A stretch of 64,000 nt of DNA from Acidovorax soli (GTDB lineage Bacteria > Pseudomonadota > Gammaproteobacteria > Burkholderiales > Burkholderiaceae_C), in NCBI RefSeq assembly GCF_900107605.1, contig NZ_FNQJ01000015.1, forward strand, positions 1 to 64,000, in the 5' to 3' direction. This document shows positions 9,269 through 18,064 of the stretch, piece after piece; the stretch's first letter is position 1; each line of letters starts with the position of its first letter. Made by a program: the position numbers and the translations under genes. The notes beneath the pieces were generated by a model. That model did not search any database. It was not told the DNA's origin and saw only the letters and a program-made list of their open reading frames with translations.

Positions 9269-9967
9269 ATGAAGCAGCTGGCCCTGGACATTGGCCTGGC
9301 GACGGGCCCGACCCTGGCGCGTTTCTTTGCCGGCCCCAACGAGGCCGCGCTGCAGCATCTGCGGCTGTGGGTGGGGGAGGGCCACCAGCCGGGCACCCGT
9401 TCGCCGGTCCCCACTTACCTGTGGGGCGAGGCCGGCAGCGGCAAGACCCACCTGCTCCGGGCGGTGCACCAGGCCTTGGGCGACCAGGGGGCCAGCGTCG
9501 GCTGGCTCGATGCGTCGGTGGCCGCGCCCGCGGAGTTTGACGAGCGCTGGACCGCCGTGGTCATGGACGATGTGCACCTGTACAGCACCGCCCAGCAGGC
9601 CATGGCCTTCAACTGGTTTGTGAACGCCATCAGCCCCGCCAGCGGCATGCCACGCGGGGTGCTTGCTGCGGGCAACCTGCCGCCGGCCGACCTGCCACTG
9701 CGCGACGACCTGCGCACCCGTTTGGGCTGGGGCCATGTGTTCCAGCTGCAGCTGCTCGATGAAACCGCCCGCCGCGCGGTGCTGCGCCAGGAAGCCGATG
9801 CCCGGGGCGTGTTCCTGGGCGACGAGGTGATGGATTTCATGCTCAACCGTTTTTCGCGCGACCTGGGCAGTCTCATGCAGTTGCTGGACCAGCTCGATGC
9901 CTATGCGTTGCGCACCCAGCGCGCCATCACCATCCCCTTGCTCAAGGCCATGCTCGAATCGGAATGA
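9269..9967 (+). CDS. hda: DnaA regulatory inactivator Hda
   Basis: A 232-residue AAA+ protein with Walker A (GEAGSGKTHLL), Walker B (VVMDDVHLY) and the DnaA-like lid region, but no DNA-binding domain IV. The N-terminal MKQLALDIGL matches the clamp-binding motif (QL-x-L) through which Hda binds the DNA polymerase sliding clamp to stimulate hydrolysis of DnaA-ATP after initiation. The length equals that of known Hda proteins. The ATG at 9269 is chosen because the clamp motif must be at the extreme N-terminus. It precedes the HAD gene by 47 bases. Confidence 0.93.
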   Translation: MKQLALDIGLATGPTLARFFAGPNEAALQHLRLWVGEGHQPGTRSPVPTYLWGEAGSGKTHLLRAVHQALGDQGASVGWLDASVAAPAEFDERWTAVVMDDVHLYSTAQQAMAFNWFVNAISPASGMPRGVLAAGNLPPADLPLRDDLRTRLGWGHVFQLQLLDETARRAVLRQEADARGVFLGDEVMDFMLNRFSRDLGSLMQLLDQLDAYALRTQRAITIPLLKAMLESE

Positions 9968-10014
9968 TGCCGCCACCCGGTGTGCCTCCCCTTTTGCCCT
10001 TTTTGTGAATCTGA

Positions 10015-10725
10015 ATGACCTCTGATCCCCGCCGCCCGCGGCTTGCGCTGTTCGACCTGGACCATACGCTGCTGCCCATTGACTCCGACTACGAGTGGGG
10101 CGAGTTCACCATCCGCATCGGCTGGAACGATCCCGTGGAGTTCGCGCGCCGCAACGACGAGTTCTATGCCCACTACCAGGCAGGCACGCTCGATGTGCAC
10201 GACTATGTGCGGTTTGCCACCGAGGCCGTGCGCCAGCGCGGCCCCGAGGCCGCCGCCGCCGCCCATGCACAGTTCATGCGCGAGGTGATCGAGCCGGCCA
10301 TCCACCCGCAGGCACGCGAGCTGCTGCGCCAGCACCAGGCGGCCGGCGATGACGTGCTCATCATCACCGCCACCAACGAGTTCGTGACGCGGCCCATCGC
10401 GCAGGCCCTGGGCGTGCAAGAATTGCTGGCCATGCGGCTGGCCCGGGATGCGCAGGGCTGGTACACGGGCGAAATCGACGGTATTCCCACCATGCGCGAA
10501 GGCAAGGTGCGGCGCATGGAACAATGGCTGGCCGAGCGGCGGCTTTCCTGGAGCGATGTCGAGAGCACTTTCTACAGCGACTCCATGAATGACGTGCCGC
10601 TGCTGGAGAAGGTGAACCACCCCGTCGCCACCAACCCCGACCCGCGCCTGCGTGCGCTGGCCCAGGAGCGCGGCTGGCGCATACTGGACCTGTTCACGGC
10701 CTCTGCCAGCCAGGCTGCCTCCTGA
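10015..10725 (+). CDS. HAD-superfamily hydrolase, subfamily IB
   Basis: The 236-residue protein has the HAD motifs in order: LFDLDHTLLPIDSD (nucleophile and acid Asp), IITATNEFV (motif II Thr), and YSDSMNDVPLLE (motif IV Asp pair, preceded by Lys in EGKVRR). Subfamily IB members are PSPase-like phosphatases. The gene lies between hda and pcnB in many Burkholderiales and is often labelled as a histidinol-phosphatase or phosphoserine-phosphatase homologue; the actual substrate is not visible. The gene order with pcnB (37 bases downstream) suggests one transcription unit. Confidence 0.87.
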   Translation: MTSDPRRPRLALFDLDHTLLPIDSDYEWGEFTIRIGWNDPVEFARRNDEFYAHYQAGTLDVHDYVRFATEAVRQRGPEAAAAAHAQFMREVIEPAIHPQARELLRQHQAAGDDVLIITATNEFVTRPIAQALGVQELLAMRLARDAQGWYTGEIDGIPTMREGKVRRMEQWLAERRLSWSDVESTFYSDSMNDVPLLEKVNHPVATNPDPRLRALAQERGWRILDLFTASASQAAS

Positions 10726-10762
10726 CACCTGTGCTCCGGCACCCCCTGATTACCCATTACCC

Positions 10763-12352
10763 ATGATCAAGAAGTTCATCGACAAACTGCTCGGCAAGTC
10801 CACGCCCGGCACCTCGGGCGGCAAGCCCCATTTTGGCAAGCGCGAAGAGGTTCCGGCATCGGTCCACGGCATCAACCCCGAGCTGGTGGACCGCCGCGCC
10901 GCCGACGTGGTGGCCACGCTCAAGCAGGCGGGTTTTGAGGCCTACATCGTGGGCGGCGCCGTGCGCGACCTGCTGCTGGGCCTGCGCCCCAAGGACTTTG
11001 ACGTGGCCACCAACGCCACGCCCGAGCAGGTCAAGGGGCTGTTCCGGCGCGCCTTCATCATCGGCAAGCGCTTTCGCATCGTGCACGTGGTGCATGGCCG
11101 GGGGCGCGAGCACGAGGTGATCGAGGTGTCCACCTTCCGCGCCTACCTCGACAACGCTGCGGCAGGCCAGGTCAGTGGCAACGAGAAGACCAGCAAGGCC
11201 CAGCTGTCGGGCATGCAGCATGCCGTGGACGCCAGCGGCCGCGTGTTGCGCGACAACGTCTGGGGCCCGCAGGACGAAGACGCCACGCGCCGCGACTTCA
11301 CCGTGAACGCCATGTACTACGACCCGGTCAGCCAGGTGGTGGTGGACTACCACAAGGGCCTGCAGGACGCCAAGAAAAAGACGCTGCGCATGATTGGCGA
11401 CCCGGCCACGCGCTACCGCGAAGACCCCGTGCGCATCATCCGCGCCGTGCGCTTCGCGGCCAAGCTCAGCCCGCTGGGCTTCACCATCGACGCCAAGACC
11501 GCAGCGCCCCTGGTGCAGTCGCAGGCCTTGCTGGCCGAGGTGCCGCAAAGCCGCATGTTCGATGAAATGCTCAAGCTGCTGCAAACCGGCCATGCCATCG
11601 CCACCATCGAGCAGCTCAAGAAGCTGGGCATGGCCACAGGCATCTACCCGCTGCTGGACGTGGTGGTGGAGCGCGCCGACACGCCTTTCGTGAGAGCAGC
11701 CCTCACCGACACCGACCGCCGCGTGGGCGAGGGCAAGCCAGTGGCCCCCAGCTTCCTGCTGGCCTGCGTGCTGTGGGACGACGTGCACAAGGGCTGGACG
11801 GAGCGCCAGAACCAGCGCCAGCACCCGCTGCCGGCCTTGCAGGATGCGATCGACGACGTGTTCGACAAGCGCATCGGCGACGTGTCGGGCCGCGGCAAGC
11901 TGGCCGCCGACATGCGCGAGATCTGGGTCATGCAGCCGCGCTTTGAAAAGCGTGTGGGCAACGGCCCCTTTGGCATGGTCGCCCAGCTGCGCTTTCGCGC
12001 CGGATTCGACTTCTTGCGCCTGCGTGCCGACGTGGGCGAAGTCGAGGAAGCCCTGGCCGAATGGTGGCAGGACTTCCAGAACGCCAGCGATGACCGCCGC
12101 GACGACCTGATGGACCAGGCCCGCGAAGAGCAGAAGGCGCGCCAGAAGGCCCAGCCCGTGGTCAAGCGGGTGCCGCGCGCTGCACCGGCAGCCGGGGCGG
12201 CGCCCCGTGCTGCGACGGCTGGCGCTGCACCGTTGCCCGACGATGCTGCGCCGCTGGCCGATGGCGATGCGCCCAAGAAGCGCCGCCGCCGCCGTCGCAA
12301 GCCGGGTGGCGGCAATGGCGAGGGCGCTGCCTCCGCCGCCGCTGGCGAATAA
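10763..12352 (+). CDS. pcnB: Poly(A) polymerase I
   Basis: PcnB adds 3' poly(A) tails to RNA and so promotes decay. The 529-residue protein contains the class II nucleotidyltransferase core: YIVGGAVRDLLLG followed by KDFDVATNATPEQVKGLF (metal-binding Asp-x-Asp), RRDFTVNAMYYDP, and the tRNA-nucleotidyltransferase-like helical domain. The C-terminal 60 residues are Ala-rich and end in a run of Lys/Arg (PKKRRRRRRKPGG), a usual RNA-binding tail in Burkholderiales. The ATG at 10763 (MIKKFIDKLLG) is the family start. folK follows within 10 bases. Confidence 0.95.
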   Translation: MIKKFIDKLLGKSTPGTSGGKPHFGKREEVPASVHGINPELVDRRAADVVATLKQAGFEAYIVGGAVRDLLLGLRPKDFDVATNATPEQVKGLFRRAFIIGKRFRIVHVVHGRGREHEVIEVSTFRAYLDNAAAGQVSGNEKTSKAQLSGMQHAVDASGRVLRDNVWGPQDEDATRRDFTVNAMYYDPVSQVVVDYHKGLQDAKKKTLRMIGDPATRYREDPVRIIRAVRFAAKLSPLGFTIDAKTAAPLVQSQALLAEVPQSRMFDEMLKLLQTGHAIATIEQLKKLGMATGIYPLLDVVVERADTPFVRAALTDTDRRVGEGKPVAPSFLLACVLWDDVHKGWTERQNQRQHPLPALQDAIDDVFDKRIGDVSGRGKLAADMREIWVMQPRFEKRVGNGPFGMVAQLRFRAGFDFLRLRADVGEVEEALAEWWQDFQNASDDRRDDLMDQAREEQKARQKAQPVVKRVPRAAPAAGAAPRAATAGAAPLPDDAAPLADGDAPKKRRRRRRKPGGGNGEGAASAAAGE

Positions 12353-12361
12353 GCGTTGCTG

Positions 12362-12889
12362 ATGCAGGCTGCTGGCCCGCCTGTGGCCCCTGCGATTCCT
12401 GCGGCCGTGTCTGCCTGGATCGGACTCGGGGCCAACCTGGGCGATCGGCAGGCCACCTTGCGCGCCGCGCTGGCGGCCATGGCAGGCTTGCCGGGCACGC
12501 GCCTGCAGCGCACCTCGTCCCTTTACCGCAGCGCGCCCGTGGATGCGGGCGGGCCCGACTATCTGAACGCCGTGGTGCAGGTGGAGACCACCCTGGCGCC
12601 CCATGCCTTGCTGGCGCAGCTGCAGGCGATCGAGCAGGCGGCCGGGCGCGAGCGTCCCTACCGCAACGCCCCGCGCACGCTGGACCTGGACATCCTGCTC
12701 TATGGCGATCAGGTGATCGACACCCCCACGCTCACGGTGCCGCACCCGCGCATGCCCGAGCGTGCCTTTGTGCTGCGCCCCCTGGCCGAACTGGCGCCCG
12801 AGCGGGTGCCGGCGCACCTGCTGGCGGCCGTGGCAGCGCAGCGCATCGAACGCATCGCGGAGTCCGCCTGGGTGAATGCCCAGGCGTGA
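12362..12889 (+). CDS. folK: HPPK, 2-amino-4-hydroxy-6-hydroxymethyldihydropteridine diphosphokinase
   Basis: FolK transfers pyrophosphate from ATP to 6-hydroxymethyl-dihydropterin in folate synthesis. The 175-residue protein carries AWIGLGANLGDRQATL, the motif NAPRTLDLDILLYG (magnesium-binding Asp pair) and PHPRMPERAFVLRPL, all hallmarks of HPPK. A TTG at 12356 could give two further residues; I use the ATG. The pcnB-folK order with only a few bases between the genes is typical of proteobacteria and indicates cotranscription. Confidence 0.95.
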   Translation: MQAAGPPVAPAIPAAVSAWIGLGANLGDRQATLRAALAAMAGLPGTRLQRTSSLYRSAPVDAGGPDYLNAVVQVETTLAPHALLAQLQAIEQAAGRERPYRNAPRTLDLDILLYGDQVIDTPTLTVPHPRMPERAFVLRPLAELAPERVPAHLLAAVAAQRIERIAESAWVNAQA

Positions 12890-13018
12890 CGTGCTGTGGG
12901 CGCGTTGACGCATCCAGGCGAAATCCATGGGGTGTTGATGCATTTTTGCGCGCCTGGCTTGCAGCGTTAAGGTCGGCTTAAGTGATGGTGCGGCAAACTT
13001 TCGGGTTGCCCAATTTCC

Positions 13019-14071
13019 ATGGGCCAGGAATGTCTTGTGAATCATTTTTTTCTCGCCCAGGAGTCGGCCGCACCGCCGGGCAGTTCTGCCGAGGTCGCGG
13101 CTGCTGACAGGGGGGAGGGGCCGCGCACGCTGACGTCGATCTCCTGCGTCGTGCCTTGCTACAACGAAGCCGACAACCTGGAGCGCCTGCTGCCGCGATT
13201 GAGCGCTGCCTTGGCCATGCTCGCGCCGCAATGGGAAATCGTGCTGGTGGACGACGGCAGCACCGACGCCACCAGCGCGCGCATGACCCAATGGACACGC
13301 CAGCCGGGCGTGCGTGGATTGCAGCTGTCGCGCAATTTCGGCAAGGAGGCTGCACTCACGGCGGGCCTGCAGGCGGCGGCCGGTCAGGTCGTCGTGATGA
13401 TGGATTCCGATCTGCAGCATTCGCCCGCCTTGCTCGATACCTTTGTGCGGCACTGGCGCGCGGGGGCCGATGTGGTGTACGCCGTGCGCGAGCACCGCGA
13501 AGATGAGAGCGGCTTCAAGCGCCTGGGCGTGTACTGGTTCTACCGCCTCCTCAACGGGGCTGATCGCTTCGAAGTGCCGCCCGGCGCTGGCGATTTCCGG
13601 CTCATGGACCGCAAGGTGGTCAAGGCGCTGCTCGCACTGCCCGAGCGCAACCGTTTCATGAAGGGGCTGTACGCCTGGGTGGGCTTCGAGGCGGTGGCCG
13701 TGCCCTATGTGCCGGACGAGCGCGCCCATGGCCAGAGCCATTTCAACCCGCTGCGGATGGTGAGCCTGGCGCTGGATGGCCTCACGGCCTTCACGGTCTG
13801 GCCGCTGCGCGCGGTGAGCGGATTGGGCTTTGTGCTGGCACTGGCGGCGTTTGGCTATGGCGCTTACCTCAGCTTGGACTATCTGCTGTACGGCCACGAC
13901 GTGAGTGGCTGGACCACCATCGTCGTGAGCCTGATGCTGTTCGCGGGCATCCAGCTCGTGTCGCTGGGCGTGGTGGGCGAGTACGTGGGCCGCATCTACG
14001 AAGAGGTCAAGCGGCGGCCGCTGTACGTGGTCCAGCGCGAACTCGGACAGGGCCTGCGGGAGGACGCATGA
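13019..14071 (+). CDS. Family 2 glycosyltransferase (GtrB/ArnC/DPM-like)
   Basis: A 350-residue enzyme that should attach a sugar to polyprenyl phosphate at the cytoplasmic face of the inner membrane. After a variable N-terminus come SCVVPCYNEADNLERLL, LVDDGSTDAT, VMMDSDLQHSP (the D-x-D metal site) and two C-terminal membrane helices (about 255-315), the DPM1/GtrB/ArnC design. A GTG at 13037 with a better-spaced AGGAA is an alternative start. Its last four bases overlap the start of the GT39 gene (ATGA), so the pair is translationally coupled and probably supplies the lipid-linked sugar used by that enzyme. Confidence 0.88.
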   Translation: MGQECLVNHFFLAQESAAPPGSSAEVAAADRGEGPRTLTSISCVVPCYNEADNLERLLPRLSAALAMLAPQWEIVLVDDGSTDATSARMTQWTRQPGVRGLQLSRNFGKEAALTAGLQAAAGQVVVMMDSDLQHSPALLDTFVRHWRAGADVVYAVREHREDESGFKRLGVYWFYRLLNGADRFEVPPGAGDFRLMDRKVVKALLALPERNRFMKGLYAWVGFEAVAVPYVPDERAHGQSHFNPLRMVSLALDGLTAFTVWPLRAVSGLGFVLALAAFGYGAYLSLDYLLYGHDVSGWTTIVVSLMLFAGIQLVSLGVVGEYVGRIYEEVKRRPLYVVQRELGQGLREDA

Positions 14072-15633
14072 CCGTGCAGGCCCGGCGACCGGCCTGGCGC
14101 GACGGCCTGGCCGTGCTGGCGCTCATCCTGGCCTGGCTGGCTGCCACGGCCTGGATGCGCCCATTGATGCTGCCCGACGAGGGCCGCTATGCCACCGTGG
14201 CCTGGGAAATGCTGCGTTCGGGCGACTGGTTGACGCCCACGCTCGATGGGCTGCCGTTCTTTCACAAGCCGCCGCTTTTTTACTGGATCACGGGCGCAGC
14301 GCTGTCCGTGCTGGGGCCCTCCGAGATGGCTGCGCGTGCTGCGTCACTGGCGGGGGCCACGCTGGGGGCGTTGTCGCTGTATCTCTTCACGCGCCGCTGG
14401 TGCGGCCCGCAGGCCGCGCGCCGGGCTTTGTGGGTGCTGCTGGTGCAACCGCTGTTCTATGTCGGCGGCCAGTTTGCCAACCTCGACATGCTTGTGGCGG
14501 GCTGCATCACGGCCACCATCCTGGCGCTGGCGCACGCGGCATTGTGTTTCGAACAGGGGCAGCCGCACCGCCGTGTGCTGCTGCTGGCCTATGGCCTGGC
14601 GGCGCTGGGTGTGCTGGCCAAGGGGCTGATCGGCTTTGTGATCCCGTCCATGGTCGTGGGCCTCTGGCTCGTCCTGCGCTGGCGCTGGCGCACGGTGGTG
14701 GCGTTGCTGTCCCTGCCGGGTCTGGTGGTGTTCCTGCTGGTGGCCGCACCCTGGTTCGTGGCCATGCAGCAGCGTTTTGACGGCTTCGTGCATTACTTTT
14801 TTGTGGTGCAGCATTTCCAGCGCTTCGCCGCGGACGGATTCAACAACGTGCAACCGTTCTGGTTCTACCCCGTGGTGGTGGTGGTGTGCAGCCTGCCGGG
14901 CATCTTGTGGGCGCGCCCGCTGTTGGCGCGTGGCTATTTCACGGCCAGTGCGCCGCGCAGTGAAGTGCGATGGCTCATGGTGCTGGCGGTGGGCTGTGTG
15001 CTGCTGTTCTTCTCGCTACCGCAGTCCAAGCTGGTGGGCTACATCCTGCCCGCTGTGCCACCGCTGGCGTGGCTGATCGCCGATGCCAGCGTGGTCTCTG
15101 GCGATTCCAGCGTGCGCCGGCGCTGGTGGTGGGCCACGCTGGTGCTCAGCGCCCTGCTGGGGCTGGCGGTGGTGGTCGGGCTCGCGCTGGACCAGCGCCA
15201 TTCCAGGCGCAGCCTGGGCCTTGCGCTGCGCGCGCAGCATCAGCCCGGGGTGCCGGTCTTCATGCTCAATACCTACCTTTATGACGTGCCGTTCTACGCG
15301 CGCCTGCAGGAGCCTGTGCACGTGGTGGATGACTGGAGCAACCCCGAGATCGCACGGCGCGACAACTGGCGCAAAGAGATTGCCGACGCGGGCAAGTTCG
15401 CCCCCGATGTGGCGGCGCGGCTGCTGTTGACACCCGAGGCTTTACCCCAGGCCCTGTGTCGCCAATCCGTGAGCTGGGTGATAGCGGCGCAGGATCAGCG
15501 CGGGCGCTACCCTTTTCTGGCGCAGGCCGAGGCGGTGTACACGGCAAGCGGCGAAACGCTCTGGCGCGTCGATTCGCGCCAAGGCGCGCAATTCACGGCC
15601 CTGAACTGTGCAGGAACGCCCAATGGCGGCTGA
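14068..15633 (+). CDS. GT39-family glycosyltransferase (ArnT/PMT-like)
   Basis: A 521-residue polytopic protein with about 11-12 membrane helices. The first periplasmic loop has the catalytic signature PLMLPDEGRYATVAWEML (Asp-Glu pair) and PFFHKPPLFYW, as in ArnT, which moves a sugar from polyprenyl phosphate to lipid A. The acceptor and sugar here are unknown. It overlaps the upstream GtrB-like gene by four bases, and its 3' end overlaps the convergent GtrA gene by 41 bases. The C-terminal 130 residues form a soluble domain. Confidence 0.85.
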   Translation: MTVQARRPAWRDGLAVLALILAWLAATAWMRPLMLPDEGRYATVAWEMLRSGDWLTPTLDGLPFFHKPPLFYWITGAALSVLGPSEMAARAASLAGATLGALSLYLFTRRWCGPQAARRALWVLLVQPLFYVGGQFANLDMLVAGCITATILALAHAALCFEQGQPHRRVLLLAYGLAALGVLAKGLIGFVIPSMVVGLWLVLRWRWRTVVALLSLPGLVVFLLVAAPWFVAMQQRFDGFVHYFFVVQHFQRFAADGFNNVQPFWFYPVVVVVCSLPGILWARPLLARGYFTASAPRSEVRWLMVLAVGCVLLFFSLPQSKLVGYILPAVPPLAWLIADASVVSGDSSVRRRWWWATLVLSALLGLAVVVGLALDQRHSRRSLGLALRAQHQPGVPVFMLNTYLYDVPFYARLQEPVHVVDDWSNPEIARRDNWRKEIADAGKFAPDVAARLLLTPEALPQALCRQSVSWVIAAQDQRGRYPFLAQAEAVYTASGETLWRVDSRQGAQFTALNCAGTPNGG

Positions 15634-16027
15634 GCAGGTAAGTCGCCCCGGCCACGCCGATCAGCACGCCGGCCAGCAGAACGTCGTAGCGGGCGCTGGT
15701 CCAGTGCAGCAACAAGGCGTAGAGGGTTTCGTTGATCAGGAAGCCGCCCGCCGAAATGCTGAAAAAGCGCAAGCCTGCGCGGCCCACGGAGTTGCCATGC
15801 CCGCGAAAGCTGAGCCGGTGGTGGCCGGTGAACGACACGCCCAGGGCCACAAGCCAGCCGACCACGTTGGCCAGCAGCGGTGCCCAGCCACCCAGGGCCA
15901 CCAAAGCGGTGGCCACGCTCCAATGCACGGCGGCGGCGGCGCAACCGACCACGACGAACCAGCCGACGTGGCCCCGTTGTCGATGGCGGCGGTGCAGGAT
16001 GGGGCGGGAGTGGGTCAGGCGATGCAT
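15593..16027 (-). CDS. GtrA-family protein
   Basis: A 144-residue protein with four hydrophobic helices and the family pattern FVVVGCAAAAVHW near the N-terminus and SFTGHHRLSFRG between helices 2 and 3. GtrA proteins are thought to flip undecaprenyl-phosphate-linked sugars to the periplasm. This completes a set with the neighbouring GtrB-like and GT39 enzymes. The start at 16027 lies in the palindrome ATGCAT shared with the divergent ChbG-like gene; an ATG five codons upstream (16042) is also possible. The 3' end overlaps the GT39 gene. Confidence 0.82.
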   Translation of the reverse strand: MHRLTHSRPILHRRHRQRGHVGWFVVVGCAAAAVHWSVATALVALGGWAPLLANVVGWLVALGVSFTGHHRLSFRGHGNSVGRAGLRFFSISAGGFLINETLYALLLHWTSARYDVLLAGVLIGVAGATYLLSRHWAFLHSSGP

Positions 16028-16870
16028 GGGGCGCAGCAGCATAGCAGCTGGCGCCGCATCAGTGTGTGCGTGGACGATTTTGGCCTGAATCAGGGCATCA
16101 ACCAGGCGGTGCTGGCGCTCGCACACCAGGGGCGCGTACAGGCGGTGTCCTGCATGGTGGGCGGGCCTGCCTGGGCCGAGGGCGCACAGGCACTGCGTGC
16201 CCTGGACCGCTGCCGCGTGGAGGCGGGCCTGCATCTGGATCTGACCGAATGCCCGCTGCAGCCCGCGTTGCGCCAGCCCCTGGGGCGCCTGATTGTGCGG
16301 GCCTATTTGCACCGGCTGGATGTTCCGGCGCTGCGCACCGAAATCCGTGCCCAGCTGGATGCCTTTGAGCAGGCCATGGGCCGTGCGCCCGCGTATGTGG
16401 ACGGCCACCAGCATGTGCACCAGTTGCCCATGGTGCGCACCCTGCTGCTGCAAGAGCTGGGGCGTCGCTACCCGGCGGGCGGGCTGTGGCTGCGCGCCAC
16501 CCGCAGCCCGCAGGGCGTGGCGCATGCCGATGCCCGCACGGGCTTCAAAAGCCATGTGATTGCGTCTCTGGGAGGGCGGGCGTTGTCTGCGCTGGCCCGG
16601 CGCCAGGGGCTGCGGCAAAACGCACGCTTGCTGGGGGTGTACGACTTCACCGGGGGAGCGCCGGCATACCGGGCGCGGCTGGAGCGCTGGCTGCATGCCG
16701 CGCGCGATGGCGACCTGCTCATGTGCCACCCAGGCCTGCCAACACAGGCCCCCGATGTGCTGGCGGCCGCGCGGCAGGATGAGTGGGCCGTGCTCAGCGC
16801 CCCGGGATGGGCGGATGCATTGGCCGCCGCAGGCGTGCGCCTGCAGCCCATGGGCCAGATTTTGGGGTGA
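16022..16870 (+). CDS. ChbG/HpnK-family deacetylase (YdjC-like)
   Basis: A 282-residue protein with the YdjC/ChbG metal-site signatures: ISVCVDDFGLNQGINQA (Asp pair), GLHLDLTE (His), and VDGHQHVHQLP (His-x-x-x-His). Members remove N-acetyl groups from carbohydrates, such as chitooligosaccharides (ChbG) or a hopanoid head group (HpnK). Next to lipid-sugar genes a role in modifying a lipid-linked sugar is plausible but inferred. The ATG at 16022 is the first half of ATGCAT, whose other strand starts GtrA. Confidence 0.85.
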   Translation: MHGAQQHSSWRRISVCVDDFGLNQGINQAVLALAHQGRVQAVSCMVGGPAWAEGAQALRALDRCRVEAGLHLDLTECPLQPALRQPLGRLIVRAYLHRLDVPALRTEIRAQLDAFEQAMGRAPAYVDGHQHVHQLPMVRTLLLQELGRRYPAGGLWLRATRSPQGVAHADARTGFKSHVIASLGGRALSALARRQGLRQNARLLGVYDFTGGAPAYRARLERWLHAARDGDLLMCHPGLPTQAPDVLAAARQDEWAVLSAPGWADALAAAGVRLQPMGQILG

Positions 16871-16981
16871 CTGCTATTCAATAAACAGCTTGTGCCGCTT
16901 CGCTGCTAAGCGCTGGCGGCATATTTGGCCCAGAGTTTTCGGGGTATTGCCGTTGGCGGCTCCGGGCTGAACGAATCGCGG

Positions 16982-17959
16982 TCAATCCACCTTGGCGCCC
17001 GAGGCCTTCACCAGTTGCTGGTACTTGGCGCGCTCGCTGGCCATGAAGGCGTCGAACTGCTCGGGCGTGGTGGGCACGGGTTCTGCCAGCAGGGCGCCAA
17101 AGCGGGTCTTGGTTTCGGGCGCATTGAGGGCGGCCACGAAGGCCTTGTTCAGCTTGGCGATCACCGGTTTGGGCGTGCCGGCGGGGGCCACCAGGCCCCA
17201 CCAGGTGTCGATAGCAAAGCCCTTGAAGGTGCTGGACAGCGGCGGCACGCCAGGCAGGGCGGGGCTGGCCTGCAGGCTGGTCACGGCCAGGGCCTTGAGC
17301 TTGCCGGCGCGGATGTTGGGCGCGGCGGTGGCGAGGTTGTCGATGTTGAAGTCCACCTCGCCGCTCAGCAGGGCCAGCTGGGCCGGGTTGCCGCCCCGGT
17401 AGGGGATGTGCAGGGCAAAGATGCCGGCACGCTGCTTGAACATCTCGCCCGCCAGGTGGCCCGCGCTGCCGTTGCCGCCACTGCCGTAGTTGAGCTTGGC
17501 CGGATTGGCCTTGGCGTAGGCGATCAGGTCGGCCACGCTGTTGATCTTCAGTTGCGCTGCCTTCTCGGCATTCATCACCAGCACATTGGGTACACGCACC
17601 ATCTGGGTGATGCCGGCAAAGTCCTTGCCAGCGTCGTAAGGCATGCGGGCATACAGCCAGGGGTTCACGGCGTGCGTGGCGGTAGCGGCGATGCCGATGG
17701 TCAGGCCATCGGGAGCCGCCTTGGCGATGGCGTCGGCGCCGATGTTGCCCCCGGCGCCGCCCTTGTTGTCGATGATCACCGTGCCCAGCGACTCGCGCAC
17801 CCGCTCGGCCAGCGCGCGCGCCGTGATGTCCAGCGGGCCGCCAGGGGCGTAGGGAACGATCAGGCGGATGGGCGCGCCCGTGTCCTGCGCCAGGGCCAGG
17901 GAAGAAGAGAAAACCGCTGCGGCAGCGGCACTTGCGAGGAGGATGTTTCGGCGGTTCAT
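16982..17959 (-). CDS. Bug-family tripartite tricarboxylate transporter substrate-binding protein
   Basis: A periplasmic solute-binding protein of 325 residues. A signal peptide (MNRRNILLASAAAAAVF, cleavage near LALAQ) is followed by the TctC/Bug pattern IRLIVPYAPGGPLDITARALAERV, VIIDNKGGAGGNIGADAIAKAAPDG and HIPYRGGNPA. These proteins, very numerous in Burkholderiales, bind carboxylates, amides or vitamins. No membrane components lie nearby, so it is an orphan of its kind. The start at 17959 opens the signal peptide; an ATG five codons further up is less likely. Confidence 0.92.
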   Translation of the reverse strand: MNRRNILLASAAAAAVFSSSLALAQDTGAPIRLIVPYAPGGPLDITARALAERVRESLGTVIIDNKGGAGGNIGADAIAKAAPDGLTIGIAATATHAVNPWLYARMPYDAGKDFAGITQMVRVPNVLVMNAEKAAQLKINSVADLIAYAKANPAKLNYGSGGNGSAGHLAGEMFKQRAGIFALHIPYRGGNPAQLALLSGEVDFNIDNLATAAPNIRAGKLKALAVTSLQASPALPGVPPLSSTFKGFAIDTWWGLVAPAGTPKPVIAKLNKAFVAALNAPETKTRFGALLAEPVPTTPEQFDAFMASERAKYQQLVKASGAKVD

Positions 17960-18064
17960 GGCTCCATTGTGCAAAAAATGGAACCGCCATTGCGCAAAAA
18001 TGGCCGCAGGCCGGTGCGGTGTGCACCCTGCCAGCGGCCTGCATTGGCGCGCACCGGGGGGTGT

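Noticed and set aside
10757..13897. Open frame of 1046 codons on the minus strand
   Set aside because: It is antisense to pcnB, folK and the glycosyltransferase gene, all of which have clear family motifs; its product is low-complexity.
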